In this document: piece after piece, positions 41,643-52,615 of the stretch | Layout of the letters: the number at the start of each line of letters is the position of its first letter | Position numbering within the stretch: the stretch's first letter is position 1 | From: Pohlia nutans | Lineage: Eukaryota > Streptophyta > Bryopsida > Bryales > Mniaceae | Length of the DNA stretch: 64,000 bases | Assembly: GCA_022496805.1 (NCBI GenBank) | Contig: CM040103.1 | Coordinates: forward strand, 4,978,001 to 5,042,000 | Direction of reading: 5' to 3' | Program-made: the position numbers and the translations under genes | The notes under the pieces: generated by a model | What the model saw: the letters and a program-made list of their open reading frames with translations, nothing else | Told to the model about the DNA's origin: nothing | Database searches by the model: none

Positions 41643-44600
41643 ATGGGAGCGCGGGTAGCCCTAAAGCGTGGATACCCGATGCGGAGGGCGATGTCAGCCG
41701 GGGCGGCAAGGGGCGAGGAACTAAATCCTAAACTCTTGAGCTATGGCATTCGAGAGGACGAGGAAACTGTGAAGACGACGACGTTGGTGCGTGAGTTCCA
41801 GCGACATGTGGCCATTGAGGAAGCGTCGACGCCGCCTAGCGCGTGGTACACTGACGCTGCGTTTGCGGACCTCGAAATGCGTCGCGTCTTCGGCCGGGGA
41901 TGGCAAGCAGTCGGTAACATTCATGATCGATTCAGATGCATTAGGGTTTGTTAGGGTTTCACTGTTCTGTCGTTTGTTTCTAAATCTAATCCTGTCCCTC
42001 TAGGACCAAGGATTCGTGGTTTTTTAATTTTTTTAAAATTCTTTTGAAACAACGGGACATTTTATTCCATTGAGAGAACAAAAGGATTCATGGTTTTAAA
42101 TGACCAATTCAAGTGATCGTATTCTGAATTGATCAATATTTCATCAAAATGTTAGAAAAAAAGTTCCCATATGACCTACTCAAAATTGCTGAAAAGAACA
42201 GCCGGCTTATTTGTCCTTTTAAGGACTTTGAGCCTGTAGAATTTTAAAATCTGCCCCTCAAAGACCAAGGATTCATGGTTTTAAATGACCAATTCAATTG
42301 ATCGTATTCTGAATTGATCAATATTTCATCAATGAAGAACATTGTCAGAAAAAAAGTTCCCATATGACCTACTCAAAATTGCTGAAAAGAACAGCCGGCT
42401 CATTTGTCCTTTTGACCCCTAAACGTCCCATGTGGATAGTAGATACGTGGCTGTATAATTGGCATTTGCTACCAACAAGAAGCTCTAAATTGGGATCTCA
42501 ATAGCTCACTAGAACCGCAATGATGTAAATTTCATCTGTTGTGTTGAACTCAAACCTATAAAAGGTCTAGATCCATTCCAAATACTAGAAAAATACACCA
42601 TATTCTACTAGCCGCAAAGGCACTTTCAGACGTTTAGGGGTTTAGGATTCATGGTTTTAAATGACCAATTTAATTGATCATATTCTGAACGATATAATTC
42701 TGATGGGGTTAAACTTTTCATCACTTGAACCAATGAAGAACATTGAAATAAATTCGGAAAAAGAAGTTCCCATATGACCTATCATACTCAAAATTGCTGA
42801 AAAGAACAGCCGGCTCATTTGTTCCTTTAGGGACTCTGAGCCCCATAATCCCTTGTAGAATTTTCAAATTGCACAGTCCAAATTACTCCCGTTCTCGGAG
42901 CATTCCCTATTATAGTCTTTTACTTTTACTTTAGAGGATGAATTTGCTATGGCTTAACCCCTAAAGGACCAAGAATCCCAAATTGGGCCTCATATTTTAT
43001 TTTTTTGTAGTTTTTGAGTAGGTCCCATGTGGACTTCTCTTTGTTCAAATTTATTTGTCGTTTGACCAACAACACATGCAATGTTCTTCACTGATTCCGG
43101 TTGATATAAAATTTGGTCTCATCTGAATTATATTTTTCCCAATATGATCAATGAATTTCTCATTTTAGAACCACATTTCTTGGTCCTTTAGGGGTTAAAT
43201 GTAGCTGATAGTCTCCGGGGTCTTCAAAACATTGGGTTTAAGGGAAGAAACCGTATAGTATGTGCTGGGTTTCTTCCTCCGGGTCCTCTATAGTACAAAC
43301 TAGCCGAAAAGTTTGATGTGTATCATCTTGTATGTGAAAATTGGTGCAGGGCATGTGAACCAAATGGAGAAGCCGGGGAGCTTCTTTACAGGCAGGTGGG
43401 CACTGGGTTTTTGCTCCTTTTGAAGGAGTTGTTGAGGGGTTTTTTAAAAAATTGCTTGAATTCTTTCTAGGGCTTATGAGGAATGGTGGCAGTGTGGGGC
43501 AGACACGCTATGTGGTGTGCAAAGATGAAAAGGGGCAAATCCAAGCGTTTCACAATGTATGTCGACACCATGCTGCGGCGGTGGCGTCGGGGTCTGGGTG
43601 TACACATTCTTTTGTCTGTCCTTACCATGTAAGTCTCTTTCAACCTTTTCAGTAAAATTAAACTATTTTAGGAACTTTTAGACAACATTAGAGTTATCTG
43701 TAAAGTCAGCCCAAAGAAGAAAGTTTTTGAAAACTCAAGGTACTTTCTTGCTTCACCCTCAAAGGATGCTAAAATTAGTACTATGTTGTGTTTAAAAACA
43801 TGCTAAAATATGATCAGCTATGTCGGGGCGCATTAACCTCATGGTCACCCAAATGCAACAAGGCTAACTTGCACTATTCATGAGTTTCCTTCATGTTTGC
43901 CCATCACAAAGTCTATGCTCCTCCACACCAAAAGGGAACCAAGTGAACTATTCATGCCAAGCTTGCAACTGACACAAAATAAATTTAGATAGAAACATAA
44001 ATTTAGATAGCAAACAGAGCATAGAAATCAAGAAAGAGGGGTTGCCTTTATGGATAACTCTAATGTAAAGAAAACCTTTCGCATGATTCATGGGGAGGTT
44101 TCCCCATGGGCACAGAGTCACTTGAACATTTTTATCATCACAAAATGCTCACTGTCTTCTATTCATTCTCTATTGTTCAAGATTTGAGGTGTCTGAAATA
44201 GCAGACTCAACTCTTTCTAATGACACTGCCTTGGGGACACTAATGGGCTTCTGTTAGCACTCATGCATTTTCACACTTGACATGTGGAAGTTGTCCAAAC
44301 ACAACAGAACAGATTATGAGGCTGTACCGGGAATGTGAAATATGTAGTGTGTCATTAGAGGGTTGAAGGTAATGATTCAAGAAGGCAAGCTTTTTTCTGA
44401 TCATATCAGGAAGAATGGAATCTCGGGCCTGCAAATGCTTGTTCATTAATTTCCCAGGTTGCACGTTGAGTTTTAGTTGAAATGTTGACTCAAATTTGGG
44501 TTGCATTGTTATGGTAAAGTAGGGATGGACGTATGGATTGGATGGACGGTTGCAGAAAGCCAATCGACTGGCAGGCATCCGCAACTTCTCAGCCCGAGTA

Positions 44601-47128
44601 AGCTTTCGCTCAACTTGCAAATTACTAATTATTTGGATGTGTCAATTATTTTTCTTTTTATCCAAAAGATTGTTAAGAGCTTTGTGAATGCTGAAGATAT
44701 GACAAGTTCAAAAGTGACTCTAATCTTATAGCGTTCATCTTAGAAGCTTTTGTGACTTAACCAGGTTCTCAACTAAATCTGGTGGGGCACCCCTTAACCT
44801 CGCCCTTAACAATCACCAAACCTCTTTTATTTTTGCGTATTTTAGTAGATGCTAACTTGAAAAAAGGAGACATGATGTTCGAGCTGAAAAATATCCTGAT
44901 GAGTTAATTGTGGTGCAGGAGAACGGGTTAGTGCCTATCCGGGTAGCCACATGGGGTCCCTTTGTGCTCCTTAGCTTAGCAGAAAAGAAAGCTTCAGAAG
45001 AGGCCAGCACTGCTGAAGAGGGCTGGTTGGGTTCAGCCGGGCAGGTTCTAACTTCTGCAGGAATAGACAGCTCATTGCAGCACGTGGCCACTCGTGAATA
45101 TGTGATGAATTGCAATTGGAAGGTAACCATTGATTCTGCTATCTTTTGTATCAGAATACTGCCCCTTTTGAGAAATTGGGACATTTGCTTGTCCAAAAGC
45201 TTATTGAGTACCGTCTGAATTAGCATGAAAAGGAATCCCTTGGATTGCAAAGCTGAGCCCAATTTGAACAAATGATGGCTCGCCAAGTCAATGAACCATT
45301 GTCTTCACATGTAAGAGTATGTGAGAGCATTAATTTTGATTGATTTGGCATGACTTTGCTCTAAATAACTCTTAGTTGGCACTGTTCTCAAAGGTATCAT
45401 GCCATTGCTACTCAAATGTTATGGTAACTTGATTTTGGGGTATAGAGTGAAGACTGTATGAGAAGTTATGTGTCTTCATAGAGTGTGACCTGTCACTTGG
45501 TAGCTTTTGTCTTGTATGAATTTATCGGAACTAATTTGTAATGGTTTGGGATGGCAGGTGTACTGTGATAACTATCTGGACGGTGGTTACCATGTACCTC
45601 ATGCACATGGCTCCCTTGCTGCATGCCTTGACCTTCCCTCTTATTCTACAAACGTAAGCACAACTTGACAACGCCTTCCTTTAGTTCACTGAAAGAAAAT
45701 TGCATGTCTCCATTTATGGCAGCAAGGGAACGATCTTTTATGACCATTCTCATTCTCTTAGAGAAAAGGAAGCTCAAGGAAAAGAGACCAAGTGCTTGCT
45801 GTTTGAATTGCGGCGTTGAAGGGTTTCCAGTGGACTTTGTACAGTTGCTGGAGAGGGTAAGCATTCAGAGCTGCCGTGCAGCAAAGACAAGTGGACCAGA
45901 CGGTACTTTGCGAGTTGGAAACATAGCGAACTATGCGTTTGTGTACCCAAATTTCATGATCAACAGGTATGGAGTTTTGTTAATGTGAGACTCTAGAAAA
46001 ACAGCTCAATTCACTCCAGACATAGGGTAGAGGATACTATTTCTTGAGGTCAAATTTGTTCAGATAAAACTTTTATCACTATTTATGAATTTTTATGCAA
46101 TTTCACAGTGGGAGGTTGTAGATCACTATAAGTGACAGTAGACAAGCCCCTTTCCATTTAAAGATGAGTGACCATAGACATAGAGCCAATTTATGCTTAC
46201 ACCATGTGCTAATAAGTCCAAGTGTATGAATAAATGAGTTGTTGTTAGTAACAGGGGTCAGTGTAGGCGACGGGATCAGGTTTTAGTATTAGCTCATTAG
46301 AATCAGACATTGAGCATGTCCTTGTGTGATTGGAAACCTTCCATAATTGATCTAAGTAATTTCTCTTTTGGTGTGGTAGGAGATTTTTTTAAGGGGACAC
46401 TGTGATTCAAAAATATATAGGCTGTATTGTAATCGTGGTAATTTTGATGGTAGGTATGGACCTTGGATGGATACAAATCTGGTGCTTCCCATTTCACCGT
46501 CACAGTGCCGAGTGGTGTTCGACTGGTTTCTCGATTCCTCTCTAGTGGTATATTTCTTTTCTCTTAATGTGCATCTCTTGATAGAGAATTTCCATCACCA
46601 TCTTTTTGATTTCATTTTAATCAACTTGGATGCAGCACAATTGTAGATGTCACATTGTGAGAAACTTAAGCAACCCAAATCCTTCATTCAGATTTTATTT
46701 AGATGAATTGAAGCACAATTTAACTTTATGCTGGGATACATCGGTATGGCACTAAAAGGCACTTTTGCAAATAAAAGAGATCAATCTATGTCTCATTACC
46801 TTTTTTCTGTTACAGCATGACAAGGACTTCATTGAGAGCAGTATTGCAGACAGCGAGGTTGTGCAGGTAAACGACACTACCAGTCCTTGGAAACTTCGAC
46901 TCCGGTCATAGTATATCGCTGCCTTTCTGTGAGCTTCTGTGATGTCTTACTTTTTACACAAGTATGATGGAAAATGGACCTCAAATGCAGAAGGAGGACA
47001 TTATACTCTGCGAGGATGTGCAGAATGGTCTGTCATCACCAGCTTACGATGTTGGGCGTTACGCCCCTCGTGTAGAGCAAGCCATGCACCATTTTCATTG
47101 TCTGCTCCATGACGACCTTTCTTCATGA
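41643..47128 (+). CDS. CMO: Choline monooxygenase-like Rieske oxygenase, ten exons, 414 aa
   Basis: Choline monooxygenase oxidises choline to betaine aldehyde in the plastid stroma with reduced ferredoxin, the first step to glycine betaine. Exons: 41643-41913, 43350-43395, 43481-43628, 44523-44597, 44919-45122, 45558-45653, 45845-45966, 46454-46547, 46816-46866, 46991-47128; all joins use GT-AG and keep frame. The Rieske [2Fe-2S] ligands are C133-x-H135 and C152-x2-H155. The mononuclear iron site follows as NYLDGGYHVPHAH (H260 and H265). The N-terminus is Arg/Ala-rich and may be a transit peptide. Length fits the family (about 430 aa with transit peptide). The exon 3 start was set by frame, since the nearer AG at 43470 would shift it. 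Intron 1 is 1.4 kb and holds repeats and two TTAA elements. CMO-like proteins without proven choline activity are known in plants, so the substrate is inferred. Confidence 0.9.
42081..42860. repeat. Tandem repeat in CMO intron 1, three units of about 185 bp, third displaced by a TTAA element
   Basis: Units begin near 42083, 42267 and 42645 with AGGATTCATGGTTTTAAATG. They contain AAAAAGTTCCCATATGACCT and GAAAAGAACAGCCGGCT, then TTTGTCC. The second unit is interrupted where the 42412-42644 element sits. Confidence 0.75.
42412..42644. mobile_element. TTAA-type element in CMO intron 1, 233 bp
   Basis: The ends are CCCCTAAACGTCCCATG and the complement of CCCCTAAACGTCTGAAAG, with TTGA (42412-42415) and TTTA (42641-42644) outside. 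Unit 1 of the host tandem repeat has an uninterrupted TTTTAAGGAC near 42217, suggesting the original TTAA target. Confidence 0.7.
42954..43198. mobile_element. TTAA-bounded element in CMO intron 1, 245 bp, best-preserved ends
   Basis: TTAA stands at 42954-42957 and 43195-43198. The ends CCCCTAAAGGACCAAGAA are perfect inverted repeats over 18 bases. The interior matches 40600-40815 and the RPN2 intron copies at 49640-50043. Confidence 0.85.
43690..44061. mobile_element. Inverted-repeat MITE of the AGAGTTATC family in CMO intron 3, 372 bp
   Basis: The ends are AGAGTTATCTGTAAAGTCAG and the complement of AGAGTTATCCATAAAGGC. The flanks are ATT and AAT, so a simple ATT duplication is not certain here. 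It is non-coding. Confidence 0.65.
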
Positions 47129-47550
47129 TATATGTCATTCTACATCACTTTTAGGAGTACCATTTCCTAGCTTTCTTCCTTTTCACCCGTACCAGTTTCT
47201 GAAGCAGTCAATGTTCTCTTAAAGTTCGGCCAACCAAGCGAACTACTTAGCTAACACATTAGGAACTGCCTTCATTACTCTGTTTTTCTATCACCGTTAA
47301 CTGTACATACAACTTTATCAATTGAGCAGTCCATGCACCCAAGTGTGGTGTACAATGTTGGTCAAATACAGGAAAAAGGCTGGTGAACACCCAACCCTGT
47401 CTACTCTTTCAATCTGCAGCAACTGCGAAGGAGTCTACAAATATTGAGGTGCGTTGATTGTGCAACACAAGCCAGTGCCAACAATCCTTCAATCTGCATC
47501 AGACGGGACGCCAGACACTTTCTCAAGCAAAGGCTTGGAAATGACAAGTG

Positions 47551-50500
47551 TCAGGGATGCAAGAACGGGTTCGTATGGTGTGCATCAGTTCTCTCGACCA
47601 CCATTTCTGGAGCACCAAATGGGCTCTGTGGAGTTGCTTGGGTGTACACATCCACATCCCAAACATACTCAACAGGGTCAGAGGGAGCGCAGTCTTGCAA
47701 CATGACAAACCCAGAGGGAGCTCTTTCCGGTAACAGGGGCACAAACCGACTACCCTCAGGGAAGTGGACGAATTTCACCTGTGCAGGCACAACACGAGTG
47801 GGATTCCAAAGCGTTTCTGAGGTGAGCTCCTGTATTAACTCCACCTGCTGTGGCAGCTTCGCGTCCCCTGCTTCCCCTTCTTCCCCTTCTTCCCCTTCTT
47901 CCCTTCTTCCCCTGACAAGGTCTTCTGTATTTCGTGACGATTCCCCAGTTGCAAAAGTGGTGGTCAGATCCGACCTCAAGTGTGTCCATGACTTCATCAT
48001 AGCTTGGTCAGTGTTGTTGTGAGAGCGCTTGCCCCCACTTGTCTGAGATGCAGGGACATAAGATGTGCTTGCTTTTTGCATGATCGGATGTGCAGCTTTA
48101 AATTCGTCATGAACTCGAGCTCGTTTTGCCCCCACGGAGAGAGCAGCCACACTGGCGGCAACCTTGGTGGTGGCTTCCACAGGGGAAGTCGCTGTCGTTG
48201 CAGGAGGATAAGCAAACATGGACGGCTTTGCTTGTGAGGTGAAGCTGAACTTCGGAACTCGAAGCTCTTCGGTCAAGCCGATGAAAGCTGTGGGGCAAAA
48301 GGAGAGGCTGATGAAGTAGATCAGAGGGTACCAGTACCAGAACTGGCAGAAGACAGCCATGCCGACTGTGGCAGTCATCCGGCAATGCCCATTCCTGGAT
48401 CTCAACAGAATGTTGACATTCCTCCCTCCAGCATCAAGGATCCCTTGTGCAAGAATGGCCCCCATCTTCGTCATAGGCTCCTCGTACCTGTCCTTGATGA
48501 ATGCCTCAATCTGTCTCCGAAATGGCTTGGAAGGCTCGCTGTGCTGCAACAGCACCATGGCCATGCCAATGAGCCCACCTTGACGGACGAAGTCGATGGC
48601 GTCCGTCACGAGAGGCTCAAGCAAGGCAATGGCTCGCCTGGACGCCGTCCCCGCGCAGGAGATTCCAATAGCAAGGGCAGCTCCATATCGTACATACGCG
48701 TTGTGGGACTCGGCAAGCAGGGACACTATCTTTGGTGTTTGTTCAGGTTGCGTGCAGAGAACGAAGCCCAAGGCAATCACTGCTGTTCGCTTCACGTCGT
48801 CGCTCACGTCGTGGACAGCGTGGTGCAGCAGACGTCGTATGGCAGTGGTGTTTGCAGTCCCTCTGTACGCCATAGCCCAAGCAAACATGCCGCCGTACCT
48901 AAACACCGGGTTCTGGTCCCTCGTCATCCTCTCAATTAAAGGATCGGCCTCGTTCTCTTGCCCGTAGACAGTGAGCGCAATTCCCAGGGCGAGCCCCCGG
49001 GTGATCTTCTCATGCTGCGTGTCTTTCGCGTACGCAAGCATCTCGCTTGCTTTGTCAGTCCCTGAGCCAACATAGAGCAAGCCCATGGCTATGCCTGCAG
49101 CTTCACCTGCAACTGCACTGTCTTTATACAGGATCTGTTTCGTTTCCTCATAGAGCTCCTCGTCTGCGGTTCCCAGGCCTGCCAGGCCAATGCCCAAGCA
49201 AGCTCCGTGCTGGATGACTTCGTGATTCGCGTTTCGCAAGCAGTCGACGAGGAAGTGCCGGACACGCTCACCGTGGTTAGCATAGATGAGGCCAAGTGCG
49301 TAGAGGGCACCGCCTTCGGAGAACGGGCTACCGCGGTGTTGGGGTAAGTAGGCAGAGAGGAGAGTGATGCCCTGATGCAGATGGCCTCGGTAGATCACCC
49401 CCAAGCCTGCAGTTGCACTGAACTTCGCCCAGTTGGTGGCGCATCTGAGCCAGTCCAGATTTTCCCTTAGAAACGTGTCCACTGTGGTGCCGGCGTGCAG
49501 GAGGGCGTTGGTGTAGATGGTGGCGCTGTGGCAGATGCTGTTTCGTGTCTCCAAGGTTTGCTTGATGGACTTCAAGATCATCAGGTCAGACCTATCACAT
49601 CATTTCGCACATAAAAGTTGGTCAGTTTCTGGTTCTGCTTTGTTTATTTTACTTTTTGAAATGCAATCTGCTTTACTGATTCTAGTGATCTAAAATTTGG
49701 CCTCATCTGAATTATTGTATTTCACAATGTGATCAATCAAATAGGTCATTTTAAAGCAATGAATCCTTGGTCTTTTAGGGGTTAATATCTGAACTCATAG
49801 GAAAGCTTTAGCTATGGAATGACTATCACATATTTTTTCATTAACCTCTAATGGATTAAGAAGCTCAAATTGGGCCTCATTTTTTTTAGCGGTTTTGAGT
49901 ATGTCATGACGATTTTTCTTTAGTCAATTTTATTTATTTATTTACCAACGCATGCAATGTTCTGGAGGCATAAATTTTGTATTGGTTTTCACAGTGTTAT
50001 GAATTGAATTGGTCATTTCAAAACCTTGTCCTTTTAGGGATGGATATCTGAGTTTCATAGGAAAGCTGTACGACTACCACAATTGGTGTTGGTTTGATGA
50101 TCAAACCTGTTGTTACTATGCAGGAAATGGAGATACAAATTGATGGGGATGTCACCGCTGAGAATGCCCTTGAGTTTGTTCAATCTCTCGAAACAGACAA
50201 CCTTTTTCCCTCCACTGGACGAGCCTTCTCCCACATCATCCCGATTCATGGAAGTAGATGTACAGCTATCAAGCTGTGGTTGTGAACCCTCATTGCAAGC
50301 GTGAGCCGTCACTCTGTTGGCATCTGAGTCCTGGAGAGACTCCTTCACCCTTGTTAAGAAGATCTGATCCTCATTCTCAAACAGGTCGAAGGCCACTTGG
50401 TAGGCCACCATGGTGGAAGAGCCACCAGTCTGCACCAGCTGCTGCAAAATCTGCGCAACTCGGTGAGGTTCATCCAGCAGCATCAAGCACTGACAGAGGC

Positions 50501-51269
50501 TCAAGTAGTCCGGCTCGTGCAGTTTCTGGTAATTCTCCACCAGGAGACGAAGCACTTCGCGGCGAAACTCGCGGCAATTCACAAACGTCTGCGAGAGTTT
50601 CAGACAATACGTCAACCTGTTTCCCGGGTTGCGGCTGCGGGTAATGGCCTCCTCCAGTTTATCAATCCTTCGGCATTCCAGAGCAATCCCGACTGCCTGC
50701 TCCGACCTACCGTTCAGGAGACACTGGTCCAGCACTCTGTCCACCACATCAACAAGCCGGGGATCCAGGGACAGGCCGTCCTCGCCCTTCTCCAATCTCA
50801 AGTTGATCGAAATGTATTCGTCCACGCACTTTGCAACGAGTGTCTGCGCGTACTCCGAGCCGTCCGCAACGTTGAGCAGGGACTCTGCGCCCAGGGCGTA
50901 CGTGAGAGCTTCACTGAGCTCACCGAGGTGGAAGAACACCTTGGATGCCACTAGAGCTGCCAGTCGCCGGTGCTCGAAGTGCTCGTCCTCGTACAACGCC
51001 TCGATCCGCGCGATGCTCCCGGAAATCTCCGGCCAGAACTGCTCCATGAACAGGTTGAGGTTGTTGAGCGCGTGCAGTTTGAGGATCGGGTGCTGCTCCT
51101 TGAGCATGTTGAGCAGCCCCGTGGCGGTGCTTAGCACGGGCGGCTTCGCCGGATTCCGCAGAGACGCATCTGTGGACGAGTTCAGCAGTTTCTTCCTCCT
51201 CTTCCTGCGTCCGTCCACCCTCCCTTTCCCCAAATCCATGGGAGGATACCTTGTCCGTGAAGTTGCCAT
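47551..51269 (-). CDS. RPN2: 26S proteasome regulatory subunit RPN2 (PSMD1), two exons, 1067 aa
   Basis: RPN2 is a scaffold of the base of the 19S regulatory particle, where it supports lid contacts and Rpn13/Ub-receptor docking, in cytosol and nucleus. Exon 1 is 51269-50107 and exon 2 is 49591-47551; the join (AACAG to GTCTGACC) restores NNRSDLMILK. The N-terminal helical region (LALVASKVFFHLGELSEAL, ALECRRIDKLEEAI) is followed by proteasome/cyclosome repeats at about 447-745 (GLGVIYRGHL, GACLGIGLAGLG, RYGAALAIGISCAG) and FWYWYPLIYFISLSF near 805. Unlike the usual protein of about 1000 aa, it has about 45 extra basic N-terminal residues and a divergent C-terminus after an acidic EEGEEGEEGEAGD run. 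A single intron is few for a plant RPN2, so this may be a retrocopy that regained an intron, or a diverged paralogue. It converges with the CMO gene, 422 bp apart. Confidence 0.93.
49640..50043. mobile_element. Two TTAA-type element copies in the RPN2 intron, both decayed
   Basis: 49640-49785 is the right part of a 42954-type element (TGATCTAAAATTTGGCCTCA, then a CTTTTAGGGGTTAA end at 49785). 49841-50043 starts at TTAA 49841-49844 with CCTCTAATGGATTAAG and ends with the complement of CCCTAAAAGGACAAG. A flanking GATATCTGA/TTTCATAGGAAAGCT block occurs after both, so the pair likely arose by tandem duplication. Confidence 0.6.
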
Positions 51270-52300
51270 ATCACTCAGCTCCTCTGCAATTCATAACATT
51301 CATGGCCCATTCACACCAAGCCCCTGCCACACTTGCATTTGCGTTCCCGAAATGGAGGAAGGTAAAACCCAAAAACAAAAAAATATTGAAAGCCTTGTCT
51401 TATCTTGCTGCAACTACTGTGCAACTGCATTACTCTACCGCAAGTTGAGCCATGCTCCTTTTTTGCGTTGCGTTGCGTTCCTTCTTGTCATGCGTTCGAG
51501 TAATTTCTCATTTCATATTTTATATTTCTTGGTTCGCAACAGATTCCCTCAAAGTTACTTGACGCACGCATGGATGCTGAAGCACTGCTATATGTGAATG
51601 GGCCTTCAGTAGCCTTCATGCGCTCTACCTTTCCTTCATGCACTCTGCTGATCATCGTGAGACTTCACCTGTCCAATTAGCTACTGATGAAGGTCCTGTT
51701 CGGTGTAGAATATGCTGTACGAGCAAGGCAGAGCCACTGCATGCTACTGAAGAAACCCGTAACCCTAACCCTCTTGTGCACGAGTTCCAAAGCCACAATG
51801 AAGGAGGGAGCATGGAGAGTTTGTAACCATCAACGCGCTATGGTAAGCCTCTTGTGCAAACCTTTGACAAGGCGTGTTGAGGAGCGCGCATCCGTGTAAA
51901 ACAAGAGGCAGAAGAGTAACCCTAAGGCTGCTGCTGGGGAGACCCCCATGAGAGAATCCAGAAGCAAGGAGAGCATCATTTTGGCGCAAATCAGTCTAAC
52001 CTTCTAGAATGCATTTGAGTGCAGGGAGGCTGTCGGGTTTCCAACGTCGAAAGCACCAGATTCCAAACGACATACTTCTCCAGGAGGGAGGGAAAGCATG
52101 CAGGACTTGCTCCAATGTTGGAGGGCGTTTGAAGCTTCAGAAATTGATTACTCAGGAGGACTCTCGTGATGAGGTTTGTGGCTTTGGCTTTGGCTTTGTG
52201 GATGTGCCTTCGGTGCTCATTCTTGACGTTAAAGAGCGTTGTGAGACGTCAGATTTGGGCATTGGGAGTGGAGAGGACACTGCAGGTTTTCAGCTCTGGC
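51270..52300. other. Upstream of RPN2; no further gene recognised
   Basis: The first few hundred bases should hold the RPN2 promoter and leader. Around 51600-52280 the base composition is richer in G and C, and there are several short frames on both strands, none with a motif. A phrase GCAGGACTTGCTCCAATGTT followed by GGAGGGCGT at about 52100 recurs at 57653-57680. Confidence 0.4.
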
Positions 52301-52412
52301 TCACGTTTTGTATGACAGTTTGATGTCCCTGGCTCACGTCGTGTAGGACAGTTTGATGTCGTCGTGTACGATAATTTGATGTCCCTGGTTCACGTCCTGT
52401 ATGACAGATTGA
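52296..52412. repeat. Minisatellite, about three units
   Basis: GGCTCACGT plus a GTATGACAGTTTGATGTCCC block recurs with variation (52299, 52330, 52388). It immediately precedes a Stowaway-like end. Confidence 0.6.
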
Positions 52413-52414
52413 TA

Positions 52415-52615
52415 CTCCCTCTGTCTGGAAATAACTGTTCTAATAACTGTTGTAGTTAAAATTTTAGAAAATCATTTTAACGCCTTCTTTTTGCCAAAGA
52501 AAGTGACTCAGTGCTCATTGTCAGTCTCATTTTTATGTACTATGTAGTTATGCCATCCTCGTTGTCGTTCTTATGCCATTCTCGTTGTCTGCCATGTTTG
52601 AAGTATTAAACACTA
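52415..52615. mobile_element. Stowaway-like MITE fragment, right end lost
   Basis: CTCCCTCTGTCTGGAAATAA after TA (52413-52414) is a Stowaway-type end. The interior (TGTCTGCCATGTTTGAAGTA) recalls the UreG intron copies. The right terminus is not seen. Confidence 0.65.

Noticed and set aside
47444..48967. Plus-strand frames of 192, 184 and 123 codons
   Set aside because: They lie antisense to exon 2 of RPN2, whose own frame is conserved, so they are shadows of it.
50629..51597. Plus-strand frame of 322 codons
   Set aside because: It is antisense to RPN2 exon 1 for most of its length and has no recognisable domain; the Ser-rich translation reflects the opposite strand.
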